A stretch of 64,000 nt of DNA from Parahoeflea alexandrii (GTDB lineage Bacteria > Pseudomonadota > Alphaproteobacteria > Rhizobiales > Rhizobiaceae): NCBI RefSeq assembly GCF_024105735.1, contig NZ_JAAAML010000001.1, positions 1,993,809 to 2,057,808 on the forward strand, in the 5' to 3' direction. Each line of letters begins with the position of its first letter. The first letter of the stretch is position 1. Under the pieces are notes generated by a model. The model saw nothing but the letters and a program-made list of their open reading frames with translations. It was not told the DNA's origin and searched no databases. The position numbers and the translations under genes were made by a program. Below are positions 36,195 to 46,663 of the stretch, in pieces.

Positions 36195-37358
36195 TCAGTT
36201 GCCCGCGAGCACCGAAAGCACGGTCCGGGCCGCAAGCTCCGATGCAGGCACACCGACTTCCATCCGCGAGCGGATCAGCTCGAAATCAGACAGCACGGCG
36301 GCCCGGTGCAATGTGTCCGTGGCCAACTGGTTTGCCTGGCGTGCCAGGCGCTCCGGGCGCACCTGCTTGTCATAATACTCGGGAATGACAACGCGGTCGG
36401 CGATCATGTTGGGCAAGGCGCCTGTCCAGGTGGTGATCATGTTGAACAGCACTCTGGCGATCGGATCGAGCTTGTAGCAGGACATGTGCGGCACCCCCGC
36501 CAGTGCCAGTTCAAGCAAGACCGTTCCGGAAGCGGCCATGGCGACGTCGGCCTCGCCGAAAGCCTGCCATTTGGCGGCTTCACCGGTAACAATCCTGCAA
36601 CCGACATCCCAGCCGAGAATCTCATCTCGGATCTGCCGCTCTACATGGGCACCGGCTGGAAGCACGAAGCGGATTTGCGGGTTGATCCCGGCGAGAACCC
36701 GGGCCGCCTCCCCGAACACCGGTGCAAGCCGCCTGACCTCGCTTTGCCGAGACCCGGGCAGCAGCAGGCAGGTGAGCGGTGCCTGGGCAGACCTTGCCGG
36801 CTTGCGGGCCATCTGGGCTGCGAATGCCGCGGCCAGACCCGGATCCTCCATCAACCGGTGGCCGACATAGGTCAGCGGCGGTCCGCCGAGCCGTGCCACG
36901 ATTTCCGGTTCGAACGGAAAGATGGAGAGCACATGATCGACATACGCCGTCATTGCCGCCGCCCGCTCGGGTTTCCAGGCCCAGACGGTCGGACAGACAT
37001 AATTGATGATCCTGGTGGCAGGCAACGCCTTGCGAACCTTGCGGGCGACGCGGTGGCTGAAATCCGGACTGTCGATAATGATCAGGCAATCGGGCCTTGC
37101 CGCAATGATGGCATCGGCGGCCTGGCGTATGCGCATGACCAGTCTGGGCAAGCGGGCCAGCACTTCGGAAAATCCGATGATGGACAATTCGGTGAAGTCG
37201 AAGAGCGAGTTCAGCCCCTCGGCAGTCAGTTGCTCACCACCGACGCCAACCAGTTCGGGCTGTTCGCCGCTCTGAATGGCAATCTGGCGGACAAGGTCCG
37301 CGCCGAGAATATCGCCGGAAGGTTCGCCCGCAATGACTGCCAATTTCAACGCCGTCAT
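36195..37358 (-). CDS. lpxB: Lipid-A-disaccharide synthase
   Basis: LpxB joins UDP-2,3-diacylglucosamine and lipid X to form the lipid A disaccharide at the inner face of the inner membrane. The 387-residue GT19 enzyme has the opening LAVIAGEPSGDILGADLVRQ, DSPDFSHRVARKVRK, NYVCPTVWAWKPERA, the LLPGSRQSEVRR loop, and AASGTVLLELALAGVP. It overlaps the end of lpxI by four bases (ATGA). It is the last gene of the long lipid A and envelope cluster. Confidence 0.97.
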   Translation of the reverse strand: MTALKLAVIAGEPSGDILGADLVRQIAIQSGEQPELVGVGGEQLTAEGLNSLFDFTELSIIGFSEVLARLPRLVMRIRQAADAIIAARPDCLIIIDSPDFSHRVARKVRKALPATRIINYVCPTVWAWKPERAAAMTAYVDHVLSIFPFEPEIVARLGGPPLTYVGHRLMEDPGLAAAFAAQMARKPARSAQAPLTCLLLPGSRQSEVRRLAPVFGEAARVLAGINPQIRFVLPAGAHVERQIRDEILGWDVGCRIVTGEAAKWQAFGEADVAMAASGTVLLELALAGVPHMSCYKLDPIARVLFNMITTWTGALPNMIADRVVIPEYYDKQVRPERLARQANQLATDTLHRAAVLSDFELIRSRMEVGVPASELAARTVLSVLAGN

Positions 37359-38236
37359 TGCTTGCCCCCGCCTTGGCCCGGCTCGATGCCGGTCACGAAA
37401 AGGCCCAGCCGATCAGCCACCTCCACCAGCTGCTCGCGCTCGAGAACCAGAGCTCGGCCCGCCTCGATGGCGATGCCCGAGAGGCCTGCCGCATGGGCAT
37501 TGGTTACGGTATCGGGCCCAACCGAAGGAAGATCGGCGCGCTCGTCCTGTCCAGGCTTGCAAAGCTTGACCAGAACTCCGCCGGGAGACGACAGTCTTCC
37601 GCCCTGGCGCAGGTCGGCAACTCTTGCCAGCATCGCGTCTGTCCCCTCCAGGCCTTCAAGAGCAATGACCCGGCCGCCGACGGCAACCGCGCCCTGACCG
37701 ATATCGAGGCGCCCCAATGCCAGGGCGGCACCGGACGCCGCCTCTATATCCCGCCTGTCGGCGGCAGAGGGTATCTTGCTGCCCAACGGACCCGCCTGCC
37801 CGAGCAGATTGGGTGCCACCTGCTGCGCGCCAAGAACCCGAACGCCCTCGTTTTCGAGCACGGCAATTGCCAGCCTGAGGATCTTGTCATCGCCGCCCGA
37901 GGCGAGAAGCCCCAGCGACGAGGCGAAGGCAAACAGCGAGCGCAACGTGGGACGGACCTCACGGAGCCGCGGGCGCCGCCTGATGCCGCCTGCAAGCACG
38001 ACAGAACCTATCTTCTGACGGCGCACCATGGCGGCAAAGGAAGCGAGATCGGCGATGCTGAGCTCGCTGCTGTCGAAGCCGGACCAGTCCTGATCCGCTT
38101 CTCCGGTGATCCTGAATACAAAGGGATCATGGCCGAGCTTTCGTGCTGCATGCGCTACCAGAAGCGGGAAACTGCCCTTTCCGGCCAGAATTGCGAGGCG
38201 TCCGATAATCTCTTGTGCGCCGGGTGCAGCACTCAC
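37355..38236 (-). CDS. lpxI: UDP-2,3-diacylglucosamine pyrophosphatase LpxI
   Basis: LpxI cleaves UDP-2,3-diacylglucosamine to lipid X and UMP; it takes the place of LpxH in most alphaproteobacteria. The 293-residue protein has the N-terminal LAILAGKGSFPLLVA, VVLAGGIRRRP, SLGLLASGGDDKILR and the C-terminal catalytic DLPSVGPDTVTNAHAAGL. It lies between lpxA (5 bp gap) and lpxB (4 bp overlap), as is usual in rhizobia. Confidence 0.96.
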   Translation of the reverse strand: MSAAPGAQEIIGRLAILAGKGSFPLLVAHAARKLGHDPFVFRITGEADQDWSGFDSSELSIADLASFAAMVRRQKIGSVVLAGGIRRRPRLREVRPTLRSLFAFASSLGLLASGGDDKILRLAIAVLENEGVRVLGAQQVAPNLLGQAGPLGSKIPSAADRRDIEAASGAALALGRLDIGQGAVAVGGRVIALEGLEGTDAMLARVADLRQGGRLSSPGGVLVKLCKPGQDERADLPSVGPDTVTNAHAAGLSGIAIEAGRALVLEREQLVEVADRLGLFVTGIEPGQGGGKQ

Positions 38237-38241
38237 CGGCT

Positions 38242-39072
38242 TCAGCCCCGCTGACCCCGGGCCGGCGATGACAGCGCGCGTTCGCTTTCAGCATCGATGA
38301 AGGCGATGATATCCACGACGGCCGCATTGTTGTCGGTCTGCTCGCGAACACGGGCAATGTTCTCGCGGATCGGCGTGGTCGGATTGAAGATCGCCTTGAA
38401 GGCGCGCCGGACCTCATGGATGTCGGACTTGCTGAAGCCGGAGCGCTGCATACCGATGATGTTGAGGCCCATAAGGATGCCGGGATTGCCATTGAGCATG
38501 CCATAGGGAATGACATCATTGTTGACCGCCGCCAATCCGCCGATAAAGGCGTGATGACCGATACGGACAAACTGATGCACAGCCGCGCCACCGCCCATGA
38601 TCACGCGATCACCGATGGTTACGTGACCGGCCAGCATAACATTGTTGGACAGGATGACATTGCTGCCCACATGGCAGTCATGAGCGACGTGGGAATAGGC
38701 CAGGAACATGGAATGATCACCAACCGTGGTCTTTCCGCCAAAATCCGGCATTCCCGGATGCATGGTGACGCCTTCGCGGATCGTGCAGGATCTGCCGATG
38801 ATCAGCTCGGTATCCTCACCCTTGTAGTGGATATTCTGCGGTGCGCAGCCTAGAACGGCATTGGGAAAAACCACGGTTCCCTCGCCGATCGTGGTGCAGC
38901 CCTGGATGACAACATGGCTCATCAGCCGGACGTTGTCGCCGAGTTGAACCTGGGGCCCGACATGGCAGAACGGCCCGACCTCGACGTTGATGCCAAGTTG
39001 CGCCCCATCCTCGACGAGTGCGGTAGGGTGTATGCGGGCCGCGTGAAGGGCAGCAGGCGCAGGGGATGTCAT
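38242..39072 (-). CDS. lpxA: UDP-N-acetylglucosamine acyltransferase LpxA
   Basis: LpxA adds a 3-hydroxyacyl chain from ACP to the 3-OH of UDP-GlcNAc, the first step of lipid A synthesis. The 276-residue protein is a left-handed beta helix of hexapeptide repeats starting at [14 protein letters not shown]. The catalytic His lies in [13 protein letters not shown], followed by [33 protein letters not shown] and a helical C-domain. Its ATG shares a base with the fabZ stop. Confidence 0.97.
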   Translation of the reverse strand: MTSPAPAALHAARIHPTALVEDGAQLGINVEVGPFCHVGPQVQLGDNVRLMSHVVIQGCTTIGEGTVVFPNAVLGCAPQNIHYKGEDTELIIGRSCTIREGVTMHPGMPDFGGKTTVGDHSMFLAYSHVAHDCHVGSNVILSNNVMLAGHVTIGDRVIMGGGAAVHQFVRIGHHAFIGGLAAVNNDVIPYGMLNGNPGILMGLNIIGMQRSGFSKSDIHEVRRAFKAIFNPTTPIRENIARVREQTDNNAAVVDIIAFIDAESERALSSPARGQRG

Positions 39073-39542
39073 CAGGACTCGCTTTCTCCGGGAGCCAGCA
39101 TGGCTCCGATGTCCGCCTCGGCGGCTTTGGCGCCATCAACCGTGGCTTCGCAATGGAACCGCCAGATGTTGCCGCGCTGCTTGATTTTTGTGACGTGATA
39201 CTCGAGCCGGTCACCCGGAACAACCGGCTTGCGGAACTTGGCGTTATCAATCGTCATGAAATAGACGATGTTGTTGCCGCCCCCGGTGGCCTTGGCGCAG
39301 ATGGCGCCGGCCGTCTGCGCCATACCTTCGATGATCAGAACACCCGGCATGATGGGGTTGCCGGGAAAGTGTCCGGTAAAATGCGGCTCACTGGCAGTGA
39401 CATTCTTGATGCCGACGGCGGAATTGTCACCGTCTATCGCTTCTATCCGGTCAACCAGAAGGAACGGATAGCGATGCGGCAGAAGCTTCATGATCTCCCG
39501 GATATCAGCAGACTCAAGTGTGTTTGTCGCGGTTTCCGTCAT
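39072..39542 (-). CDS. fabZ: 3-hydroxyacyl-ACP dehydratase FabZ
   Basis: FabZ removes water from 3-hydroxyacyl-ACP in fatty acid synthesis and so balances acyl flow between phospholipid and lipid A. The 156-residue hot-dog protein has [16 protein letters not shown], the catalytic His in [19 protein letters not shown] with the catalytic Glu in the helix end (EGMAQ), and [11 protein letters not shown]. One-base overlaps join it to lpxD upstream and lpxA downstream. Confidence 0.97.
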   Translation of the reverse strand: MTETATNTLESADIREIMKLLPHRYPFLLVDRIEAIDGDNSAVGIKNVTASEPHFTGHFPGNPIMPGVLIIEGMAQTAGAICAKATGGGNNIVYFMTIDNAKFRKPVVPGDRLEYHVTKIKQRGNIWRFHCEATVDGAKAAEADIGAMLAPGESES

Positions 39543-40603
39543 CAGTCCTCTCCGCCCCGTTTTCTCTCTTTCTTGCCGAACGCGCGCGCATTTGCTGCAG
39601 CCGCATCCTGAAGGAACCCTCGCATGGGCCGCGCGGGCTGCCCACCCCAGCGAACTCCCGGTGGGACGTCACCCGCAACGCCGCTCAAAGCCGCGATCTG
39701 GGCACCGTCGCCTATGGTAACATGACCGTTGATGCCGGCCGCTCCGCCTATCATCACGCCGTTTCCGAGCGTGGCACTTCCGGCGATCCCAACCTGAGCA
39801 ACGATCACGCAGTGGCGACCTATCCGGACATTGTGCGCAATCTGGACAAGATTGTCGATCTTGGTGCCTTCGCCGATCACCGTGTCATCCAGTGCGCCGC
39901 GGTCGATAGTGGTACCCGACCCGATCTCGACTTGATCCTGAATGATCACCCGACCGATCTGCGGGACCTTCTCAAGTCCCCTCGGCCCCGGAACATAGCC
40001 GAAGCCGTCCTGTCCTATCCGAGCGCCCGGGTGGATGACAACATTGTTGCCCAGCAGCGCATGCTGAACCGTGGCCGCATGCCCGATGTGGCAATCCCGG
40101 CCAATGCGTGTTCCCGGACCGATGGCGGCGCCTGCGGCGATGACCGAACCGGCGCCGATTTCCACGCCCGCGGCGATGACGGCATTGGCCTCGACTACGA
40201 CGCCGTCCTCCAGCCTTGCGGAAGGATCGATTGTTGCCGCACCGGAGATGCCTGTGTCCGACGTGAAGCTGAGCGGCTTGAGAGCGTCCGGAACCAGAAT
40301 GGCAGCGGCCCGGGCGAAGGCTGATTGGGGCGCGGCGACAATGAGCGCTGCAACATCCGACGGAACGTGTTCCGCCATCTTTTCGGTCACGAAGACCGCC
40401 GCAGCGCGGCACTTGGCCAGATCGGGCAGGTTCTTGGCGGAAACTGCGAAGGTGACTTCGCCTTCGCCGGCCTGGCTCAGAGAGCCGATACCGGTGACCT
40501 TCCGATCGACCTGGGACGGGTCAGCAAGCTCCGCTCCGCAAAGACCCGACAGGTCAGAAAGCGAAATGCCTTCATGCGGAGGAAAGAAGCGATGAATGTC
40601 CAT
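39542..40603 (-). CDS. lpxD: UDP-3-O-acylglucosamine N-acyltransferase LpxD
   Basis: LpxD adds the second hydroxyacyl chain, at the 2-amino group, in lipid A synthesis. The 353-residue protein has an N-terminal uridine-binding domain ([17 protein letters not shown]), then a long beta helix of hexapeptide repeats with the catalytic His in [11 protein letters not shown] and [10 protein letters not shown] short basic C-terminus closes it. ATG 40603 ([12 protein letters not shown]) is the family start; the much longer open frame upstream to 41047 runs through bamA and is not used. bamA ends 52 bp upstream. Confidence 0.96.
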   Translation of the reverse strand: MDIHRFFPPHEGISLSDLSGLCGAELADPSQVDRKVTGIGSLSQAGEGEVTFAVSAKNLPDLAKCRAAAVFVTEKMAEHVPSDVAALIVAAPQSAFARAAAILVPDALKPLSFTSDTGISGAATIDPSARLEDGVVVEANAVIAAGVEIGAGSVIAAGAAIGPGTRIGRDCHIGHAATVQHALLGNNVVIHPGARIGQDGFGYVPGPRGLEKVPQIGRVIIQDQVEIGSGTTIDRGALDDTVIGEGTKIDNLVQIAHNVRIGRHCVIVAQVGIAGSATLGNGVMIGGAAGINGHVTIGDGAQIAALSGVAGDVPPGVRWGGQPARPMRGFLQDAAAANARAFGKKERKRGGED

Positions 40604-40655
40604 AAAGTGACCGGGTGGAAAGAGCGGCGGGTGGCACAGGGCCACCCGCGCCAAA

Positions 40656-43007
40656 TCAGAAGCGCGTCGAGGCGCCGAAACCGAACTTCTTGACGTCATC
40701 ATAGCTCTTCTTGACGACGGGTTCGGCGTAATAAACGCGCAGCGGACCAAACGGCGAGGCCCACATGATACCGGCGCCAATCGAAGCGCGCCAGTCCATG
40801 CCCGAACCGACCAGGGTCTGGGTCCCGAAATCAGCGGCGCTGATGCTGTTGCCGTAAAGCGTTGCGGCATCGGCAAAGACATTGAAGCGAAGACCGAAAT
40901 CACGCGAAACCGCCGGCAACGGAGCCGAAACCTCGAGCGTGCCGTTGAAATAGGTGGTGCCGCCGGCTGCACCGACATCGGTGGTACCGTTAAAGACACG
41001 CGGACCAATGCCCCGCGTGTCGAAACCACGGATTGTCTCCTGGCCAATGAAGATATGATCGAAGACGCTCAGGCTGTTGCCCGTGGCGGCAAGATAGCCG
41101 CCGCCCACGGAAACCTGACCGATCACATCGGCGGATTCGGACAGCATGTGGAAGTAGCTGGCCTTGGCGGTGGTCTTGAGGTACTCCGAATCGAAGCCGA
41201 GACCTGCATATTCCTGCGTGAACTTTGCGGAAATGCCTTCCCGCGGCAGGATATTGTCGTCGAGCGTGTTGTAGGACAGGCTGTAGGACAGCACGCCAAC
41301 ATCATGGCTGCCACTGGCAATCGTGCGATTGATTGCCGCGAGTTCCGGAGCCGAGGCGACGGTTGTTACACCGGTGTATTTGGTCTGGGTGTATTTGAAC
41401 GCCGTCGTCAGATAGAGGTTTTCAGTGATCGGCGCGCCAAGACGCAGATTGATCCCCTGGGATTCTTCGGTGAAACCGGTGTAGCTGGCGTCGGAATTCT
41501 TGAAGAGGTCGAAGCCGGCAGCAAGACGGTATCCGAGGAAGTAAGGCTCGGTGAACGAGAGCGTGTACTCGCGGGTATCAACGCCACCGCCCACAGAGGC
41601 GCGGATGAATTGTCCGCGGCCGAGGAAGTTGCGCTCGGTGATGTCGACCGAGGCTGTGAAGCCATCGGTGTTCGAGTATCCACCACCGACACCGAATTCA
41701 CCGGTTGCCTGGTCCTTCACATCAACGATCAGAACGACGCGGTCCGGCTGCGATCCGGGTTGTGTCGAGATATCCACCGAGGAGAAGAACTTGAGATCCT
41801 CAAGACGCTTCTTGGCGCGACGCACCAGCACCTGGTTGAAGGCATCACCTTCGGACAGGTCGAACTCGCGGCGAATGACGTAGTCACGGGTCCGGGTGTT
41901 GCCGCGGATCTCGATGCGCTCGACATAGGCGCGGGTGCCCTCGTCTACCAAGTAGACGACGGAAATGGTGCGGTTGTTGAAGTCGCGATCGCCGCGCGGC
42001 GTGATCTGAGCGAAGGGATAGCCCTGCGTCGCCACCCGGTCGGAAATCGCCATGATGGTGTCTTCAACATCCTTGGCGCTGTAGACTGAACCGCTGCGGG
42101 TCTCGATCAGACGATTGAGAGACTCAGCGTCGATTCCCGGAACGGTGCTTTCGACGCTGACATCGCCGAAGACATAGCGCTCACCCTCTTCCACCGTGAT
42201 GGTGACAACATACTCGTTGTTGGTTTCATCCAGCTCGGCGAACGACGAGATCACGCGGAAATCGGCATAGCCTCGGTTGTAGTAGAACCGGCGCAGCAAT
42301 TCCTCGTCGGCGCGCAGCTTGTCTTCGTCATAAACGTCCTTGCGGTTCAGGAACGACAGCAGGCCGGACTTCTTGGTGGTGATGACGTCCGAAAGGCGCC
42401 CGTCACCGAAGGCCTGGTTGCCGACGAAATTGATCGAGGAGATCTTTGTGCGGTCGCCCTCATTGATTTCGAAGGCAATGTTGACGCGGCCGCCATCGAC
42501 CGGAACCAGACGTGTGGTCACGGTGGCGTCGCTGCGTCCGATAGCCGAATAGGCATCGCGGATCGACTGGACGTCAGCCTGAAGAATAAGATCGTTGTAG
42601 GCGCCAAGCTGGCGGCTCTGCACGACATTCTTGAGCGCCGAGTCCTTGAGCTTCTTGTTGCCGTTGAAGACCACCTGGTTGATGATCTGGTTTTCCGCGA
42701 CGGTCACAACCAGTGTCGAGCCGGAGACATTGATCTGAACGTCGGAAAACAGGCCGGTGGCAAAGAGGCGTTTGACCGATTCATCGATATCGTTGTTGTT
42801 GAAGCTGGCACCGGGCGAAATCGTCAGATTGCCGCGCACCGTCGATGCGTCAACGCGGGAATTTCCCCGCACATCAATGCGATTGACAACCGCAGCTTCT
42901 GCTACCGTAACTCCGGCAAGCGTCACTGCGCCCGCGCCTGTCACAACGATCCCCGCTGTCAGCGCAACGGCTGATACAGCGTTCAAAAGGTTTGAACCGG
43001 CCTTCAT
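40656..43007 (-). CDS. bamA: Outer membrane protein assembly factor BamA
   Basis: BamA is the core of the machine that inserts beta-barrel proteins into the outer membrane. The 783-residue protein has an N-terminal signal segment, five POTRA domains (about residues 40-430), and a 16-strand barrel. The barrel contains the conserved loop 6 motif in [15 protein letters not shown] and ends in Phe (FGFGASTRF), the signal for barrel insertion. The ATG at 43007 is preceded by GGTAATAAGATCA. It lies 203 bp after rseP, with a perfect hairpin in the gap. Confidence 0.97.
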   Translation of the reverse strand: MKAGSNLLNAVSAVALTAGIVVTGAGAVTLAGVTVAEAAVVNRIDVRGNSRVDASTVRGNLTISPGASFNNNDIDESVKRLFATGLFSDVQINVSGSTLVVTVAENQIINQVVFNGNKKLKDSALKNVVQSRQLGAYNDLILQADVQSIRDAYSAIGRSDATVTTRLVPVDGGRVNIAFEINEGDRTKISSINFVGNQAFGDGRLSDVITTKKSGLLSFLNRKDVYDEDKLRADEELLRRFYYNRGYADFRVISSFAELDETNNEYVVTITVEEGERYVFGDVSVESTVPGIDAESLNRLIETRSGSVYSAKDVEDTIMAISDRVATQGYPFAQITPRGDRDFNNRTISVVYLVDEGTRAYVERIEIRGNTRTRDYVIRREFDLSEGDAFNQVLVRRAKKRLEDLKFFSSVDISTQPGSQPDRVVLIVDVKDQATGEFGVGGGYSNTDGFTASVDITERNFLGRGQFIRASVGGGVDTREYTLSFTEPYFLGYRLAAGFDLFKNSDASYTGFTEESQGINLRLGAPITENLYLTTAFKYTQTKYTGVTTVASAPELAAINRTIASGSHDVGVLSYSLSYNTLDDNILPREGISAKFTQEYAGLGFDSEYLKTTAKASYFHMLSESADVIGQVSVGGGYLAATGNSLSVFDHIFIGQETIRGFDTRGIGPRVFNGTTDVGAAGGTTYFNGTLEVSAPLPAVSRDFGLRFNVFADAATLYGNSISAADFGTQTLVGSGMDWRASIGAGIMWASPFGPLRVYYAEPVVKKSYDDVKKFGFGASTRF

Positions 43008-43138
43008 TGATCTTATTACCTTTTTTTACTCGGATGCCCCAAACGGCGACACACTTCGTGAGTCATGACTGGTGCCCGTTTTACCCGCTTTTCCCATACA
43101 AGCAAGGGACGGAGTTAATTTCTATTTACTTCCTTTGC

Positions 43139-43162
43139 AGACGTGGCCAAATCGCCACGTCT
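43139..43162 (-). other. Perfect hairpin between rseP and bamA
   Basis: AGACGTGGC and GCCACGTCT form a perfect 9-bp stem with a 6-base loop. On the coding (minus) strand no T run follows, so it is not a classic terminator. It could be an RNA processing or stability element, or a protein-binding palindrome ahead of bamA. Confidence 0.55.
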
Positions 43163-43210
43163 ACCCAATATCAAGGTAAACAGATCGTTAGCACGGCCTG
43201 CCCCTCAATT

Positions 43211-44344
43211 TCAACCGATCAGCATGGATACATCGTTCCATGTCGCAAACAACATCAGCGCCAGCACGACAGACAAGCCGAAGCGGTAGGCCCACTCCTG
43301 GGCGACCTCACCCGGAGGGCGTCCGCGGACAGCCTCGATGGCGTAGAAAACGAGATGCCCACCATCCAGCATGGGAATGGGCATCAGATTGAGCAAACCG
43401 ATGGACACAGAGAGAACCGCTGCAAGCTGGATCAGCGCGCCGATGCCGATGGTCGACATATCCTTGGAATATTTGGCCACCCGGATCGGTCCGCCGAGCT
43501 GATCGGCCTTCTCGCGTCCGGTGATGATGTTGCCGATATAGTCCACCGTCCGGGTGACGATGTACCAGCTCTGGGCCACGCCTTCACCGACCGCTTCCAG
43601 AGGACCGTATTCGCGGACCCGGAAATTGCCCGCATCGTCGCTGGTGATCACCCCGATGCGACCAACTTCCATCTTGTTGCCGAAATTGTCAGTGATTTCC
43701 GTTCTGGCCGGTGTCAGTGTGACATCAACGATGGCACCACCGCGTTCCAGGCTGATGGTCATCGGCACCTCGGGGCGCGCAGTGACGTAACGCTGCACAT
43801 CGTCGAAGATCTCAACCTCGACACCGTCAATGGCGACAAAAACATCTCCCGGCAGGATACCCGCGGCCTCGGCGGCACTCGCCGGCTGGACCCGGGCAAC
43901 CACGGGATCGGCGATCATGCGGCCATTGATGCTGAACATCACGGCAAAGATGGCTATCGCAAGGATGAAATTCGCAACTGGTCCGGCTGCCACGGTGGCC
44001 GCACGGCGCCACAGGGATGCAGCGGGGAACGATGCAGCCCGTTCCGCCTCGCTCAAACCGCTGGCGCCCGCGCCGGTCGGCTGGCTTGCCGCATTCTCAT
44101 CGCCGAGAAACTTGACGTAGCCACCAAGCGGAATCAGCGACAGCTTCCATCGCGTGCCGTGCCTGTCGGTGCGGCCGATCAGTTCCGGGCCGAAGCCGAC
44201 GGAAAAGACTTCCGCCTTGATGCCGCACCACCGACCAACCAGATAGTGGCCGAGCTCGTGAAAGAAGACCACGATGGTCAAGACAAGCAGAAACGGCGGC
44301 AAGGCGCTGAGGATGTTTCCAGCCGACGAGGTCAGAAATTCCAT
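43211..44344 (-). CDS. rseP: Site-2 intramembrane zinc protease RseP/MmpA
   Basis: RseP-type proteases cut membrane-bound signalling proteins inside the bilayer; the Caulobacter homologue MmpA removes PodJ remnants. The 377-residue protein has the zinc motif HELGH in the first membrane segment (VVFFHELGHYLVG), the GIKAEVFSVGFGPEL segment, one PDZ domain (about residues 130-205), and the third metal ligand in LMPIPMLDGGHLV. Three to four membrane segments are visible. It lies 77 bp after cdsA. Its position between cdsA and bamA is conserved. Confidence 0.96.
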   Translation of the reverse strand: MEFLTSSAGNILSALPPFLLVLTIVVFFHELGHYLVGRWCGIKAEVFSVGFGPELIGRTDRHGTRWKLSLIPLGGYVKFLGDENAASQPTGAGASGLSEAERAASFPAASLWRRAATVAAGPVANFILAIAIFAVMFSINGRMIADPVVARVQPASAAEAAGILPGDVFVAIDGVEVEIFDDVQRYVTARPEVPMTISLERGGAIVDVTLTPARTEITDNFGNKMEVGRIGVITSDDAGNFRVREYGPLEAVGEGVAQSWYIVTRTVDYIGNIITGREKADQLGGPIRVAKYSKDMSTIGIGALIQLAAVLSVSIGLLNLMPIPMLDGGHLVFYAIEAVRGRPPGEVAQEWAYRFGLSVVLALMLFATWNDVSMLIG

Positions 44345-44421
44345 TGGATCGGATCCTTTCGGGACGCAGCCTTGCCGCTATCCATTTCGTTCAGAACGGT
44401 CATGTCCGCCGCTTGGGGCGA

Positions 44422-45258
44422 TTATAGACCAAGCAACCTTGCCGCAAGCTCGTCTGCAACGCCGGCATGATCGGCCAGCGGCAGAAGGTTGCCAAGCAAG
44501 AAGGCTGCAAATGCGGCAAAGACAAGACCGTCGACACGGTCCATGACGCCGCCATGGCCCGGGATGAGCTGACTGGAATCCTTGGCGCCGAAGCGCCGCT
44601 TGACCCAGGATTCAAACAGATCGCCGATTTCGGACGCCACCGCCAGGATCAGGGCGATGAGCGGGATCATCAATCCGCCGCCCTGGCGCACGATCAACGC
44701 CACGCCGACACCCGCACCAACACCCGCGGCTGCGCCGAACACGGCTCCCGACCACGTCTTGCCGGGCGATATGCGCGGCGCGAGCTTCGGGCCACCCAGG
44801 GCACGGCCGCAGAAATAGGCCAATATGTCGGTCGACCAGACAATGGCAAACAGGAAGAGCATGGCAAACAGGCCGAAATGACCCTCGCCGCGGATTTCCG
44901 CGAGGGCAAGCCCGGAAAATCCGGCATAGAGAACGGCTGCTGCCGACCAAAGGCCCGCTCCACGAATCACGCCCGCGAGCACCGCGCCAGCGGCACCGAT
45001 GATGATCGCGGCGAGAGCCATGGATGGCAGGGATGTGAGAATGAAGCCGGCGGTGGCCAGAACCGACAACCAGCCGATCGCGTTGGCAAGCGGCGCCTTG
45101 ACCGGCGCATTGGTGATCGTGGAAAACTCGTAGTGCACCAGCACCATGATCAGGACAGACAGACTTCTGAACCAGATGCCGCCGGCCCAGGTGGCTGCCA
45201 GCACCAGAATGCCCAGGATCACTCCCGAGACGATGCGCAGCCTCAATTCCCGCGACAT
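44422..45258 (-). CDS. cdsA: Phosphatidate cytidylyltransferase
   Basis: CdsA makes CDP-diacylglycerol from CTP and phosphatidate, the precursor of all phospholipids. The 278-residue membrane protein has about eight hydrophobic segments and the C-terminal signature RRFGAKDSSQLIPGHGGVMDRVD with the metal-binding Asp. The segment ILAYFCGRALGGPKLAPRIS precedes it. Its ATG shares a base with the uppS stop. Confidence 0.96.
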   Translation of the reverse strand: MSRELRLRIVSGVILGILVLAATWAGGIWFRSLSVLIMVLVHYEFSTITNAPVKAPLANAIGWLSVLATAGFILTSLPSMALAAIIIGAAGAVLAGVIRGAGLWSAAAVLYAGFSGLALAEIRGEGHFGLFAMLFLFAIVWSTDILAYFCGRALGGPKLAPRISPGKTWSGAVFGAAAGVGAGVGVALIVRQGGGLMIPLIALILAVASEIGDLFESWVKRRFGAKDSSQLIPGHGGVMDRVDGLVFAAFAAFLLGNLLPLADHAGVADELAARLLGL

Positions 45259-46013
45259 CAGGAACCGACCGCGAGTTCAGGGGCCGCCACCGCGCCGTAA
45301 CGCCGGTCCCGCCGGCCAAATTCGTTTAGCGCCTCGTGAAACGCAGCCCGATCGAAATCCGGCCAGAGGCAGGGCATGAAAACGAATTCCGCATAGGCCG
45401 CCTGCCATAGCAGGAAATTGGAAAGCCGTTGCTCACCGCTGGTGCGGATCACCAGATCCGGATCGGGTATCCCGGCGGTGTCGATATGGCCGGCGACGGT
45501 CGTTTCCGTGATCGAGGCCGGATCCATGTCACCGGACTTGACCGCCTCGGCGATCTCGCGAACCGCACGCACCATTTCGTCGCGGGCGCCATAGTTGAAG
45601 GCGATGACGAGGCTAATGCCGGTGTTTTCACGGGTGCGTTCCTCGGCTTCGACGAGAAGCGCCTTGATATCGGGCTGGATCGATTGCCTGCAGCCGATAA
45701 CCCGGACACGGACATTTTCACGATGCAGCTCGGCCAGATCCCTGCGGATGAAGAACCGCAGCAACCCCATCAGGTCGGAGACTTCCTGCTTCGGCCTGTT
45801 CCAATTCTCCGAAGAGAAGGCGAACAGCGTCAGATACTTGACGTCAGCCTCGGCAGCAGTGCGCACCGCCTCGCGCACGCGCTCCACACCCGCCCGATGC
45901 CCTGCGGTCCGCGGCAGCCCGCGCGCATTGGCCCAGCGGCCATTGCCATCCATGATGATGGCAACGTGCTGCGGTACGTTGATGGGTGTTTCGGAGCGCA
46001 TTGCTGTTGTCAT
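45258..46013 (-). CDS. uppS: Isoprenyl transferase (undecaprenyl diphosphate synthase)
   Basis: UppS elongates farnesyl diphosphate to the C55 carrier used for peptidoglycan and O-antigen. The 251-residue protein has the catalytic Asp in [49 protein letters not shown] and the C-terminal [22 protein letters not shown] 46013 is used; a second ATG four codons in (MRSETPINV) is possible. It follows frr by 26 bp and overlaps cdsA by one base. Confidence 0.96.
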   Translation of the reverse strand: MTTAMRSETPINVPQHVAIIMDGNGRWANARGLPRTAGHRAGVERVREAVRTAAEADVKYLTLFAFSSENWNRPKQEVSDLMGLLRFFIRRDLAELHRENVRVRVIGCRQSIQPDIKALLVEAEERTRENTGISLVIAFNYGARDEMVRAVREIAEAVKSGDMDPASITETTVAGHIDTAGIPDPDLVIRTSGEQRLSNFLLWQAAYAEFVFMPCLWPDFDRAAFHEALNEFGRRDRRYGAVAAPELAVGS

Positions 46014-46039
46014 TTCCCGACCTGTAGCGCGAGTCGCGC

Positions 46040-46600
46040 CTAAACCTGCATGATTTCCTTTTCCTTTTCGACCAGCAAGTGATCGATTTCGGCAATCGTC
46101 TCGTCGGTCATCTTCTGAACCTGGTCGGATTCGCGGCGGCTGTCATCCTGACTGATGTCACCGTCCTTCTCCGCCTTTTTCAGCGTGTCCATGCCGTCGC
46201 GGCGCACGTTGCGAATGGCGACGCGGGCGTTTTCGGCATAGGTGTGCGACACCTTGACCAGCTGCTTGCGGCGCTCTTCGTTGAGCTCGGGCAGCGGAAT
46301 TCGCAGGTTCTGGCCATCGACGATCGGGTTGAGACCCAGATTGGCTTCGCGGATGCCGCGGTCCACAGCGCCGACCATCTGCTTGTCCCAGACCGAGACG
46401 CCGAGCATGCGAGGCTCGGGCACGGTCACGTTGGCGACCTGATTGAGCGGCACACGGCTTCCATAGGCCTCGACCATCACCGGGTCGAGCACGTTTGCCG
46501 AAGCCCGGCCGGTACGCAAGGATGCAATATCGCTCTTGAAGGCGGCAATCGCGCCTTCCATGCGACGTTTGAGTTCTTTCAAGTCGACGCCTTCACTCAT
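46040..46600 (-). CDS. frr: Ribosome recycling factor
   Basis: The factor splits post-termination ribosomes together with EF-G. The 186-residue protein has the opening [52 protein letters not shown], and [22 protein letters not shown] 46600 ([10 protein letters not shown]) is used rather than the longer frame to 46627. It lies 63 bp after pyrH. Confidence 0.97.
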   Translation of the reverse strand: MSEGVDLKELKRRMEGAIAAFKSDIASLRTGRASANVLDPVMVEAYGSRVPLNQVANVTVPEPRMLGVSVWDKQMVGAVDRGIREANLGLNPIVDGQNLRIPLPELNEERRKQLVKVSHTYAENARVAIRNVRRDGMDTLKKAEKDGDISQDDSRRESDQVQKMTDETIAEIDHLLVEKEKEIMQV

Positions 46601-46663
46601 CCCCAGTCCTTCCTGCAGATAACCCAAATGTTGCTCACGGCGCGCCTGTAACGCTTGCCGTGG

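Noticed and set aside
36078-37697. 539-codon plus-strand open frame opposite lpxB and lpxI
   Set aside because: It is antisense to two clear lipid A genes and shows no family motifs.
41055-42089. 344-codon plus-strand open frame inside bamA
   Set aside because: It is antisense to the BamA barrel and POTRA coding sequence and has no motif of its own.
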